NCBI GenBank assembly: GCA_026874595.1
Contig: CM049314.1
Coordinates: 13,322,729-13,386,728, forward strand
Length of the DNA stretch: 64,000 nucleotides
Source: Sipunculus nudus
Taxonomy: Eukaryota; Annelida; Sipuncula; Golfingiida; Sipunculidae
Reading direction: 5' to 3'
The notes under the pieces were generated by a model. It made no database searches and was not told where the DNA came from. It saw only the letters and a program-made list of their open reading frames with translations. Of the stretch, positions 50,665-60,570 are shown piece after piece. Each line of letters opens with the position of its first letter. Position 1 is the first letter of the stretch. Made by a program: the position numbers and the translations under genes.

Positions 50665-51034
50665 CTTTAAATAAATTTGTAACAGGTATTAACTGCATTT
50701 CCAAGTGATATATTAAACTTTTAATTTGACAGTAAATGAATATACTTTAAATCTGCCTTAAATTATTCAATACAATAATTGATGAAACTAATTTTATATT
50801 GCATGCATATTGATTACAAGGTTTTCCATTTTTCACTACAGTTCAGTTTATTAAATGAACAATTAAAGTTAACGTTTTTATTGATTTTACGAGGAAGATT
50901 TTTTTTTAAGTTTATATACATGTGATATAAAATGATTTACTTTTTTTTATTTTTAGTCCCTCATATATGTATTCTACACAGTAAAAGATGCCTTTTGTCT
51001 CTGTGTTATATAAATGCAATATGAAATGAATTAC

Positions 51035-52168
51035 CAGCTGTTTTCAGTCCTTCATATGTCTGCTGTGAAAGGAACATCTTATTTTTCTCAGCTTTTGAGA
51101 AACCTTCTCTGGATAATGTCGCATCTCTCCAGTTCTCAATATATGCAAGAAAATCTGAAATTATATTTTAATATTATGACACCAGAGGAATTAATATTGT
51201 TTTGTATGTATTTCTTTGTGCATAAATCTTGAAATTATGAACTAAATAAATATATATGCCCAAATTAGCCTGTAATTTGCTCATAATATGGATAGTTTAT
51301 TGAATATTCTTCATAAGTGAGACTCCCACTTAGTATAAGAATATATTACAGATTTAATTTACATACTAGATAATAAATCTATTTACATGTTTAGAAAGGA
51401 CTTTTTTTTAGTTTGGTTGCAGATTATCAAGCCTTTTAGATGAACCACCTGTTTTTTTAATATAAATGCTGTCAAAGCTAATGTATATTATCCAAGTGTA
51501 GCATTTCCTAGTGATTGATGACTCACCCTTAATCTGTCATCATCTGTTGTTGTGTATGGTGCCAGGTATTTGTTGTTCTTTGCAACATGTTCATTAACAA
51601 ATCTGTAAAAGTTTGACTTATATTAGTGATTAATGTTCATGTGTCCCCAACTCATATATATATACCTGCCATTAAATTATTAAATATGCTGTTGGTGATA
51701 TATTGTGCTGTTTGAATACAGCATAAGTATTTTTAATAACATTGACTACTACTATAACCCATGTCTAACTGCTTTAATATTATGAAAATATGGTTAAAAA
51801 ATTGGCATTACCAATACACGTTTATATGGTTTACCAATTAATTTTTATCATAAAGGAAACTAATCATCACTAAGTATCAATAAAAGGGGATCAAAATGGA
51901 ATCAAAGCATGGGATATATTATATTTCTGGTGCCTCGGCATTGACAAGGTAACTTTTACTTCACAACCCTAAAATTACTTCAGCAGAAATGGATAGACTT
52001 GCCTGACATTGAGGCAATCGAAAAATTTGTCCATTAGCATGATGAACCTGGCCGTTTCATGTGATTCCTTAGGCCCAAATGTCTGCAAAACAGAGCCTTG
52101 GGTACCCGGATGTTTTGATTCTACATGAGACGTTAAAATATTATCAGGCACATGGTACGTCAATTTAC
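51035..52168 (-). pseudogene. Transposase exons 7-9, one GC-AG intron
   Basis: Exon 7 (about 52,168-52,003) codes E-T-A-R-F-I-M-L-M-D-K-F-F-D-C-L-N-V-R. It ends CAG with intron start GCAAGT, and joins in phase to exon 8 (51,602-51,527; NKYLAPYTTTDDDRL). Exon 9 (51,154-51,035) codes F-L-A-Y-I-E-N-W-R-D, later K-M-F-L-S-Q-Q-T-Y-E-G-L, and joins in phase to exon 10. The exon 8 to exon 9 join is off by one base, suggesting a small indel. The blocks are those that follow the GTP-binding insertion in P-type transposases. Confidence 0.8.
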
Positions 52169-52476
52169 CTCAGACATTGGATTTGTGTAACCATACAAAG
52201 CTGTATTAAAAGTTTAACCCAATGTACAAGTAGTCCTTTATGAGAAAAGACCCAAGACTGGTATATAATATTAATATTTACCAGCGTGGAACGAGATGGG
52301 TATGTTTTTAAAGCTCTTCTTTATAATGGCAATGATGTTATTGATAAAAATATTAAAAAAAATAAAATGCTGTACTATTGAGAGAACAGAAAGCTTGATT
52401 TTTTTTAGTTATATCTTGCGTTTATAGTTCTTTTAATGGTAAAGGAAAAGGAAAAGGTTTGAAATAAAGTAAATAC

Positions 52477-53486
52477 CTGTACTGCAAGGTAAACCCGCAT
52501 GACAGACTGTGGGTTCAGGTAAATATGGTCTGACGTAGGTTTTGTCCGTCGAATTTCTCGGGCTGCATTATCCTTATGCACTTTGGACACATGATCCCAC
52601 AGCATCTCATAGCCATTATTCTTTTGATAGATAGAAAAATACATAATCATAGGCTAGCTCTGCATACAGTCTGAAATTAAATGTTTAAAAAAGTGGTGGG
52701 TTTATAGTTTTGATAATACTGATGATGTCATATCATTCTTATTTGCCCCTTGCATTCCTTGTTTTGGAATGTTAATTCTTGATGCTTTTTTTTGTAATTT
52801 TTGCGTACAACCTAAGCACATGTATATTGTTTTCTTTGTATCTGTCATGAATATAATGGTCACAAGTCCATTGTCCCAACCATAAAGCCTCTGGACTCCC
52901 AGGATGTTCACTTAAACCTGACTGGATAATGAACAGCTACATAAAATAGTCATATTACATCACTTTTTCTGACAGTGCATGAATCATTATAATATAGTGT
53001 AGTATAATTATGCTAGGATACAATAAAATTATGTAAATAAAGCCCATTTTTGTTAAAAGAAGTAGTTGTTCAAAAGCCTGTACTTGCAGGTATCAAGTAA
53101 AAATTTCATGAGTGTATTGTAGAAAATGAATGGTTATTAATATTAATTGTGTTTCATAATTTACAGTACAAAATGCTGCACATATCCATGATAACCGTTT
53201 GTTGGTTGATCCAGAGCTGGCAAGGTTATTTCTGACTTGTTTTCATGAGATGGGGTGCATCGCTGAAGAAGAAGATGTCCCGTCCAGGTGCAAATAGGTT
53301 TGGGGTCTTGTACTCTGTGTCACTATGAAGGTAAATAAGCCTCTGATTTGGGCTAGCTTTATCACTTGTTGAAGCGATCACCGAGTTAAAAAATTTGTAT
53401 GAAGAGTCCTTTAAAGAGTTTCGGATATTCATGTTTTCATGTTTGTACTGTTTAAGATAGCAAAAATTTTAATTATATGATTTACC
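52477..53486 (-). pseudogene. Transposase exons 5-6: insertion-domain region
   Basis: Exon 5, after a TTAAACAG acceptor, codes V-I-A-S-T-S-D-K-A-S-P-N-Q-R-L and then RDIFFFSDAPHLMKT. This is the family's F-F-x-D-x-P-H-L-x-K-T block. A one-base insertion follows, after which R-N-N-L-A-S-S-G continues in another frame. Exon 6 (52,620-52,477) codes N-N-G-Y-E-M-L-W-D-H-V and ends with S-V-M-R-V-Y-L-A-V-Q at a CAG/GTATTT donor. Confidence 0.8.
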
Positions 53487-53749
53487 GCTAGTGGAAAATA
53501 GGGAATGATGCTTTAAGTTTAACAGTTTATTAAATTATTACCCATAACTTGGAATGATGCTTTAAGACAATAATGTATGATTTTCATTATTTTAAGTGAA
53601 ATGACCAGACATTGTAAATATTCATGGGTATCAAATAATAATTATAATATTTGTCACATATTGTTACACTTTAAATGCAACAAAATGTTTTCTGTAGCAT
53701 TAGCATTAATAAATGTTTATTTCAAAACATATGACACCATGAATACCAA

Positions 53750-54671
53750 AGCGTGAGTTGCAAGATGGTTGTCTGCATCTTAGTTTTCTTTGCTGTCCAC
53801 AAATCCAACCAAGTCTCCTGTAACTTTGTCAAAGACAAGATTTGCTTTGATGGATGTCTCATAATGTAATAAACATACCCATCGTTCATTTTCTTCAAGT
53901 TTTGCTGCCACCTGTTTCAGCTTCAAAAAGACCTCTATGTGGAATCCTGATGACGGGTGAAGGACATTAGTGTAATCACGGAGTGTGGATTCCGATGGCA
54001 GCTTCAGAGCACCAACTTCCTTGAGGGTTCTGTACGTTGCTGGGCTCTGACTATGGATCAGCATAGCAAACCTTAACATCATAGGATGCCATCTCATGCC
54101 ACCTGACTTCCGGTCAAAAGCCTTCTTTTGTTAATCCCAAAACATTTCAACAAAAGAAACTTTCTTACAACTGTCCATGACTTTTATAAGAGTATTGTGA
54201 GTGCTGCTGGAAACATTCACAAGTTCTTCACTCAGCTTTGCCTGTATTTCTCTGAGTTGTTTCTGAGAATTACTGTTCTGTTTTCTTGCAATCTGCAATG
54301 CTTTACTAAGCCGAGATTTAGACACTTTGTACGGTGGTGTGCGAGATTTAACTTCAGCAGTAGATGAGGTTGTGCGTCTTAGATGTTTCCTTGTGACAAG
54401 CTGCTTGGATTTGGTAGAAGTGCTGCACAGTCCTCCAATCTCTGCTGTTCCCGAACAGTAATGGGAGCGTATTGTCGTGGAACATGTCTTACGGTCATTT
54501 TGATGTTTATATGACACATGCAAATAGTAACTGCAAGTGTTACTACTTTGGTTACTTGGTAGTGGTAGTTTGGCATATCTCTGCAGTTTGGGATCATCGA
54601 AACCAGGACAAATAGGTTTTGAAACAACATCTGTTTGATTGCTCACACCTGCAGGTGGTTCACGTTTGGAA
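53750..54671 (-). pseudogene. Transposase exon 4: coiled-coil and RNase H-like start
   Basis: After a CTTCCAG acceptor, the frame runs through a Ser/Thr- and Lys-rich linker and a predicted coiled coil (A-R-K-Q-N-S-N-S-Q-K-Q-L-R-E-I-Q-A-K-L). It continues as RKSGGMRWHPMMLRFAML, L-P-S-E-S-T-L-R-D-Y-T and L-V-F-D-K-V-T-G-D-L-V-G-F-V-D. These open the catalytic domain of THAP9/P transposases. One frame is kept throughout but interrupted by TAA at 54,131-54,133 and TAA at 53,780-53,782. The second is followed in frame by D-N-H-L-A-T-H-A-L-V-F-M-V. In the family's usual D-E-M catalytic-Asp position this copy reads H-Y-E-T, so an active-site acid may be missing. Confidence 0.85.
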
Positions 54672-55322
54672 CTGGAAGTTTATTAAATTTATGAGACAAC
54701 AGACACGAAGGGAAATATTTTTATAAAAATGTATTCCATAAAAATAATTTTATAGTGGTTTTCTACAACAGGGCATCATGGATTTTCATGTAACCATTGT
54801 AGAATATAAATATTATTTAACATTATTTAAATAAGACATTTTATATATATATTGTAAAGAAATGTATTGTAACACTACAACATGTTGGCTCAATTTATTT
54901 TGGTACAATTGCTTCTAAAAATATTAATCACAAACGCATTGATTATTTAATTAATTTCAGTCAAATAGTATTGTTAACCCAAGTACATAACTGAATATGT
55001 TAAAGTCACAAACTTTACTCCCTGCTAACAACGATTAAAGTATTTGCAAAATTAAAAATCAAGACTTAATTATTAACACATAATTGCAAGGAGTGTTTAA
55101 CATGAATCCTTCACTTCCAGAAATATTGTATAGTCTTTGGTTATTTCAAATTCAATTCTGTAAATGGAAGGGTTATTGGGTTAAACTCGGGGTTTTATGA
55201 ATGTAAATAGGGAAGGGTCATGGGGTTCAACCTGGTTTTGTAAACTCAACAGCCAAATCAAATACAACACAGACACATGGCACTGTGAAAAAAAATAAAC
55301 ATGTTTGTGCAAACTTGCTCAC

Positions 55323-57465
55323 ATGTGGTTTCGGGGGACTGGCTTTGGAGTTTCCACATACTTTTTGGGCATGTTTCTGGTAGGCAAACACTCCTGCACA
55401 AGCTGTCTGCGGCCACTAGGCCCTAGTAAAACATCAATACTCATCAATAAAGAAAAAGACACATGCATTGTAAATTTTTATTTTTGCATACAAAATATTT
55501 GTTACATTATTTACTTTCAGAAGTATATCTAACAAGTAAAAACAAACAAATAAATAATCATTCAACTAAAACAACAAGTCTAATGCTAAGATAATATTTG
55601 CACTACCTTATCATAATATAATTTGTATCTGTGATTAAAAATAAGCAAACAAAACATTTTAAAATAATGTACACAGTTTTTAAATTGAATGCACAAATTA
55701 AAATAAAATAACTAAGTGTTTTCTTATTAAAACATAATATAGAGTGGAACCCCACAATTACGACCACCTGACCAAAGGGTTGGTTCTTTAGTGGTGGTCG
55801 TATTTGTGAAACTCTTTAGTTACCTGGATCGTATATTTGGGACAAAGCAGAGTGGTCATAATTGTTGGGATGGTCGTAATTGTGGGTGGTCGCAAGGCGG
55901 GGTTCCACTGAACATATAAAAAATTTTATTTTCATTAATAATTCTTATCTCAGGTGACTATAACTCATCTGAGCTAAAGTGGTAGTCCTTTGTCCGTGTG
56001 TCCCTCCTGTCATTGAGCCCTAGATCCTGAGCTCTTAAATTTGTATTTTTATTGCAACTTCAAAAAATCTTTGGTGATGCAGTTTTAAAGGTCACAATCA
56101 GCTGAGCGCCTTGACCCATTGGTCCCTTGTTATTCACAAATATCCAAAATTTCGTGTTTCAATATTAGCACTTGCTTATGTGTTTTTTATGTATGTTTTT
56201 ATTTTTAAAACTTGTATGATTATAAAGATGAATTTGCATTTGTGTGTGGGTTGGTTCACATTGCCAAGTTTGTATTATAAAACAACTAGATTTATTATTA
56301 ACTGAGATGATATATACATACATTATGTTAATTTTATTGAATACTTGTATTTATAATTGTTATAAATTTCTCACATTACTTTTGGCATTTTTTGTTTGTA
56401 ATATTAATTAATGTCATGATAATGTGGGAGAAACTCGAAAATTTATGAAATGTTATGCAATATGTACAAGCTACATAGTGTTGTTCAAGGAAAAGGAAAA
56501 CATGCCAATAATGATAGGAGTGGAACTTTTAATTCAAAATGTATTCTTAGGTGTATATGCCTCACTAATAGCCTAATATTTAGATTGCATAGCTGTGTAC
56601 TGCAATCATGATGGCTTGATAGCAAGGACAGTGCAATTAAATGATCACTAGGGTCAGGCCTCGCGTATTTCCAGGAAATTATAATATAGGGTATTTGTTA
56701 TATAGGGTATAGATTGTTTACTAGAATATCTAAAAAAATTTAAATGTTCTTTAACAACTTTTTCATGCCTCACTTTCAGGCAGAGAGCAAATATTTAGTT
56801 ATGTGTGAATAGAAAACCGTGTGCAAGCTTGTTGTTCTGGAAAATTAATATTTTCTCTGATAATACAATGCAACTGGAAGATTGGTTTGTTCATGATACG
56901 CTGCAATAAAGACTTTCCAAACACATTCTGTGAGGTTTTATATGTTTTTATTATATTAAGTGATTACATTTTGCTGCTACATGACAATTACCTGTAACAA
57001 AACAGGTGTCCTCAAAGTGTCTGGAACATATGTTCGCTTATGACGGGTTGAAACATTTGTCAGCGCGAGCTATTTTCGCCATCATTCTAGCAAACCAGTT
57101 TGGATATTTTCCTGTAAAATTCAATGAATAAATACATTAATACTCGTACTTTAAGATCTGAAAGATTTGATCATTTCGCGCTGAATATCAATTAATACAG
57201 TGATTAACTTTCACTTACACAGGTAATATGAATATATTTTTACATTTCTTTGTTTATATGGTTGCACCCCCTTTTATCAACCGTTGTTTTCATCCAGTTA
57301 ATCTTTTGGTGGCACTGCAATTGCATGATGAATTTAGAAAACCTATAAGATATACTAAAAACAAAACTTGTGTTACCTTTATCTGGAATTTTATGGAAGA
57401 AGCCCACGGCATTTCAGCTGGGAAGCGCTCCAACCCACCATGCAGCAAAATTTACCTCCTGGCAT
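55323..57465 (-). pseudogene. Transposase exons 1-3: THAP zinc-finger domain
   Basis: Exon 1 (57,465-57,377) starts M-P-G-G-K-F-C-C-M-V-G-W. A functional THAP domain has Cys where this Trp lies. A one-base shift precedes F-H-K-I-P-D-K. Exon 2 (57,111-56,992) joins in phase: N-W-F-A-R, F-N-P-S, a stop, then ICSRHFEDTCFVT with the C-x2-H zinc pair. Exon 3 (55,422-55,323) joins in phase: R-R-Q-L, then E-C-L-P-T-R-N-M-P, equivalent to the AVPT motif that closes THAP domains, and its phase-2 end fits exon 4. Confidence 0.8.
55743..55909. mobile_element. MITE nested in a transposase intron
   Basis: A 167-bp palindromic element. It begins AGTGGAACCCC and ends GGGGTTCCACT, with further inverted segments around GGTCGTAATTGTG. 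The termini resemble Tc1/mariner-type MITEs. The expected TA duplication is not clean. Confidence 0.65.
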
Positions 57466-57765
57466 CGTGCCAAATGTCAGACCTGCGGTGACAAACGACA
57501 TATGGAATTGCAAATGCTTGATTGATTTAATGGCTTAGTTGAATTATGAATACGGTTTTGTTTAATTATAAAAGCCGTCAACTAAGCTTATTTTTTAATT
57601 TATTTGTATGGCAGCTTCTAGTTAGTATGTATTTTGTGAAAAAAAAATCTTTGCCTACCTGCCGAGCGCCGCTTCACACGAAACTGACAAGTCGTCCCGC
57701 CGGAAGTAAACATCCCCTCTTATGTTTCGCACATGCGCAACGCAACATATGTGACGTCAGTGGCA
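57466..57765 (-). promoter_or_regulatory. Right subterminal region, likely transposase promoter
   Basis: Read inward from the right end, it has ACTTCCGG (as CCGGAAGT at 57,700-57,707) preceded by AGAGGGG (57,714-57,720 as CCCCTCT). That is the same arrangement as at the left end. A TGACGTCA (CRE-like) site at 57,752-57,759 lies further out. The transposase start codon is about 235 bp inward. Confidence 0.5.
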
Positions 57766-57796
57766 AGTTGGCAGTCCATCTTTTTCTATGTCTATG
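57766..57796 (-). repeat. Right terminal inverted repeat
   Basis: Reverse complement of the left terminus with one difference; ends TTTTTCTATGTCTATG. Confidence 0.95.
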
Positions 57797-57804
57797 ATAA
57801 TGAC
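57797..57804. repeat. 8-bp target duplication of the 13-kb element, right
   Basis: ATAATGAC, against ATAATAAC on the left. Confidence 0.8.
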
Positions 57805-58153
57805 CGACCACAATAATATAAAAGGAGAATATTTTCATTCGATTTCTTTATTTAAATAAGTATCATACTCACTCGTCTTTCTGTTTCCGTGTTTCTACCT
57901 TCAGCTTCCTGTTAGGCTTGTGTTCAGATGGAGTAAGTCGATCAACGTTACGTTTCATTTTCCTTGTTTGATTATGTCGTAAGATTTGTTCATCAGAAGG
58001 AAAAAAAGTGCCCTAAGAGTGGTCAATTTTACAGATTTATCTCTCATTCTTATTCTTGACGCATGCATCAGGGAAGATCAGCAAATATTAAGTTCAGCTC
58101 CTGTAGCTAATTTAGATATATAACCAACTGTTAACGAGGTGATTGATAAATGA

Positions 58154-58195
<42 letters not shown>

Positions 58196-58417
58196 TGTTT
58201 GTTCATGCACATTCCAGAATATCGTGTCGGGTCTAATATAACGACAAGGGTCACAATTGACGAGACAAAACTTTCATTTCATTTTTCAAGTTATGTAATT
58301 TTCACTAGAATTCTCCTTCCATGCCACTGCAATTCATTTATAATAAGATTTCTAATGTGAGAATACATTCTTTTTAGCCCAGCAAAACGTCAAAATACTT
58401 CTAGAATGGTCATTCAG

Positions 58418-58468
<51 letters not shown>

Positions 58469-58909
58469 AGAGTTAAACTCCCACTCTCGATGAACACAAT
58501 TTGACATATAACTATCATATTTACAGAATAAACTGGTTTTTGCTGTCCCTATAGATATACCATGTGTTTTTATATTATCTTGGCGGTGGTTATATATACA
58601 CAAAGCAAACAAGGAAGTGTATATTTATTGTTTAATCAGGTTAGCCGCGGGATAAAAGCAGTTTATACTGATTTATAACTTAACCGAAGAATATAAGGTA
58701 TATAATTTAATTATTTCAAACTGGTGGCGAGGAGCTCAAAATTATTAAGGATAATCCCGTGAAATTATAAGTAATGTACATCGGATGAGAACAACCCCTA
58801 ACAACAAATTACTGAGATAAAGAATCTTTTTTCTACGTTTGGATTATCCTGGGCTTACGAGAGCCAGATAGTTTTATTTTTCCCCACATACACCAGGAAG
58901 GATGCCAAA
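57805..58909 (+). promoter_or_regulatory. Conserved 5' region of receptor copy D
   Basis: Paralogous to 5,106-6,246 and 27,850-28,957, with (CT)n at 58,153-58,190 and (TA)n at 58,421-58,465. It is the only upstream part left next to the gene after the 13-kb insertion. No core promoter motif was assigned. Confidence 0.4.
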
Positions 58910-60016
58910 ATGCCTTTATTATTATTTGCTCTCGGATTATTCCTATCTTCAAGCAATTCAGCCAGATTGTGTCCATATGAATGCCGTTGTACAGCTGGTG
59001 GAGTCTTATGTACAGGCAAGAATCTGACAAACGTGCCAGGTAATATTTCTAGTACCATCAAGTTTTTTAACCTTGCAAGTAATATAATCGTTACACTAAA
59101 AATCATAGGAACTGCAGACTCTCGTTTTGAAAAACTTTCCCTACTAGATCTTTCGTGGAATCGGATTAATCTTCTTGATTCGAAACCATTCAAGTACCTT
59201 TCTGGTTTGATGTATCTTGTAATTAATGAAAATAAAATAACGACAATCGCAAGGACTTCACCATGGCCTCCAGAGCTGCAATGGATAGACTTGAGACACA
59301 ATCAGATCAAGTATCTTGGTTACGTGCAGGAACTACCTAGTGTTACGTACCTAACGCTTACAGGAAATCCATTTAACTGCGAGTGTAAGACAGAACCTTT
59401 TGAAGAGTATTTGAAGACAGATGTGAGCACTGAATGGACATGTGAATCTCCGGACGAAATGTCCATTCAGAATACTACTATTCAGGTGAAGTACCATGAA
59501 CGGCCAGACGTAAACAATCATGTTCCACTGAGTATCCGTCACACTGGTTCTCAGTTAGATGATATGTACTTTAACTTAAAACCCTGTGCCACCCCTAATG
59601 TCTGGTGGGAGAAAAATGAAACCAACGTTTGGTGTGTTGCAGAAGGTGTCCCAGCACCGCTTATTTCAGTTGCTGGACCAGGAGGTAGAAAGTTTACAAC
59701 TGGGAGTATAGTAGCACATGCTGCAACAAACGGACGGTACATCTGTACGGCGGTGAATATGCTCGGTCAGAGGGTTGATACAATCTTCGTATTTGCTGCT
59801 TTGACAGCTAATGACACAGTTAATATCACGCGCATAAAGGGGGGAATAGTTCTTTCCTTGGTATTGAGCCTGATTGTGTTGGGTTTGTCTGTTTTGCTGT
59901 TATTCTATTCTTGTGCTATATTAATATCCGGTCGATGTTTTTGTGAAAGGGATGCATATAATGATACACGTCACACTGAAGTGGCTGAGGAACCGATTTA
60001 TGCATTAGTTTCATAA
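58910..60016 (+). CDS. LRR-Ig transmembrane receptor, copy D (complete)
   Basis: This intact single-exon gene of 368 codons is predicted to encode a type I cell-surface receptor. It has a signal peptide (1-20) and an LRRNT with Cys 21, 25, 27 and 34. LRRs run to about 150, including LSLLDLSWNRINLLDSKPF and L-Q-W-I-D-L-R-H-N-Q-I. The LRRCT has Cys 157, 159, 178 and probably 226. One compact Ig domain follows, with W-C-V-A-E-G-V-P-A-P (Cys 242) and G-R-Y-I-C-T-A-V-N (Cys 279); the 37-residue spacing is short for an Ig fold. The transmembrane helix is about 313-338. The 30-residue tail contains N-D-T-R and ends EEPIYALVS, with Tyr 364 in a YxxV context. The start at 58,910 opens the leader and is shared with the other young copies. 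LRR-Ig proteins serve adhesion and immunity in various animals; the role here is not known. Confidence 0.9.
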   Translation: MPLLLFALGLFLSSSNSARLCPYECRCTAGGVLCTGKNLTNVPGNISSTIKFFNLASNIIVTLKIIGTADSRFEKLSLLDLSWNRINLLDSKPFKYLSGLMYLVINENKITTIARTSPWPPELQWIDLRHNQIKYLGYVQELPSVTYLTLTGNPFNCECKTEPFEEYLKTDVSTEWTCESPDEMSIQNTTIQVKYHERPDVNNHVPLSIRHTGSQLDDMYFNLKPCATPNVWWEKNETNVWCVAEGVPAPLISVAGPGGRKFTTGSIVAHAATNGRYICTAVNMLGQRVDTIFVFAALTANDTVNITRIKGGIVLSLVLSLIVLGLSVLLLFYSCAILISGRCFCERDAYNDTRHTEVAEEPIYALVS

Positions 60017-60099
60017 ACAACGGAAATGAACAAAGATACAATCGTACCCATCCTGCAAGTACATTGTCGTGCCAAATAGACGTCTTCAGCGACTATTGT

Positions 60100-60540
60100 A
60101 GGACATTTCAGGAAACAGGCTGTAAATGTCCAGCGGATGAAGAGGATCATGTTTTTCCCTTAGTATTGAGCCTGATTGTACTAGGTTTTTCTTGTGGCTC
60201 ATGAACCCTATTTACGCAGGGGGTTTCAGGACAACGGAAAAAAAACCAAGGTAATAATCATGCAACTACAATGTTATTTATTTATTTCACATGGATTGTC
60301 CGAATAGTTAATATAACTACTAGTATACTCGATGCAATCTCCATGGCTCTGGTGGTGTCGTGGTGGAGGAAACCTGGGGACAACCACCAGAACTAACAAC
60401 GCTCCCACCATCATAACCACACTAGGGATCGCACCCGGGAAGCCATCTTAACGAGCCTAAAAGCGCTTTGTCAGATACACATACGGGTAACTTTTTTTAG
60501 ATTTCAGATAACAAGCTTCTTGTAAAGGTGAAAAACCAAT
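60100..60540 (+). pseudogene. Spare transmembrane/tail cassettes after copy D
   Basis: At about 60,125-60,235 the frame P-A-D-E-E-D-H-V-F-P-L-V-L-S-L-I-V-L-G-F matches the receptor membrane segment, preceded by a plausible acceptor (AAATGTCCAG). A deletion then fuses it to the tail trace (C-T-C-A-T-G-A-A-C-C coding H-E-P). A spacer resembling 7,740-7,860 follows, then only the beginning of a second cassette (60,500-60,540). Confidence 0.55.
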
Positions 60541-60570
60541 GAAGCGGATTATGTGTTGAACTTAACTAGG

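Larger units (their letters stand above)
50046..57465 (-). pseudogene. THAP-domain P-element transposase, about 11 exons
   Basis: This minus-strand gene encodes a P-element/THAP9-type transposase, which binds DNA through an N-terminal THAP zinc finger and cuts with an RNase H-like domain that is split by a GTP-binding insertion. Exons, in order: 57,465-57,377; 57,111-56,992; 55,422-55,323; 54,671-about 53,750; about 53,486-53,180; 52,620-52,477; about 52,168-52,003; 51,602-51,527; 51,154-51,035; 50,664-50,511; 50,181-50,046. Most junctions join in phase. The reading is broken by a frameshift and a lost zinc ligand in exon 1, a stop in exon 2, two stops in exon 4, a shift in exon 5 and phase problems among exons 5-7 and 8-11. 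Despite these the family blocks are all recognisable. Confidence 0.85.
44617..57796. mobile_element. P-element-superfamily DNA transposon, 13.18 kb, two genes
   Basis: The element is bounded by 31-bp inverted repeats that agree at 30 positions and flanked by an 8-bp target duplication. Removing it joins sequences that are continuous in the two paralogous units. A THAP-domain P-type transposase gene runs leftward from the right end. A second multi-exon gene runs rightward from the left end, so the two converge. P elements are known for 8-bp target duplications, which agrees with the transposase type. The length is far beyond the roughly 3 kb of the fly P element. The transposase carries several stops and frameshifts, so the copy cannot move on its own. 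Confidence 0.9.
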
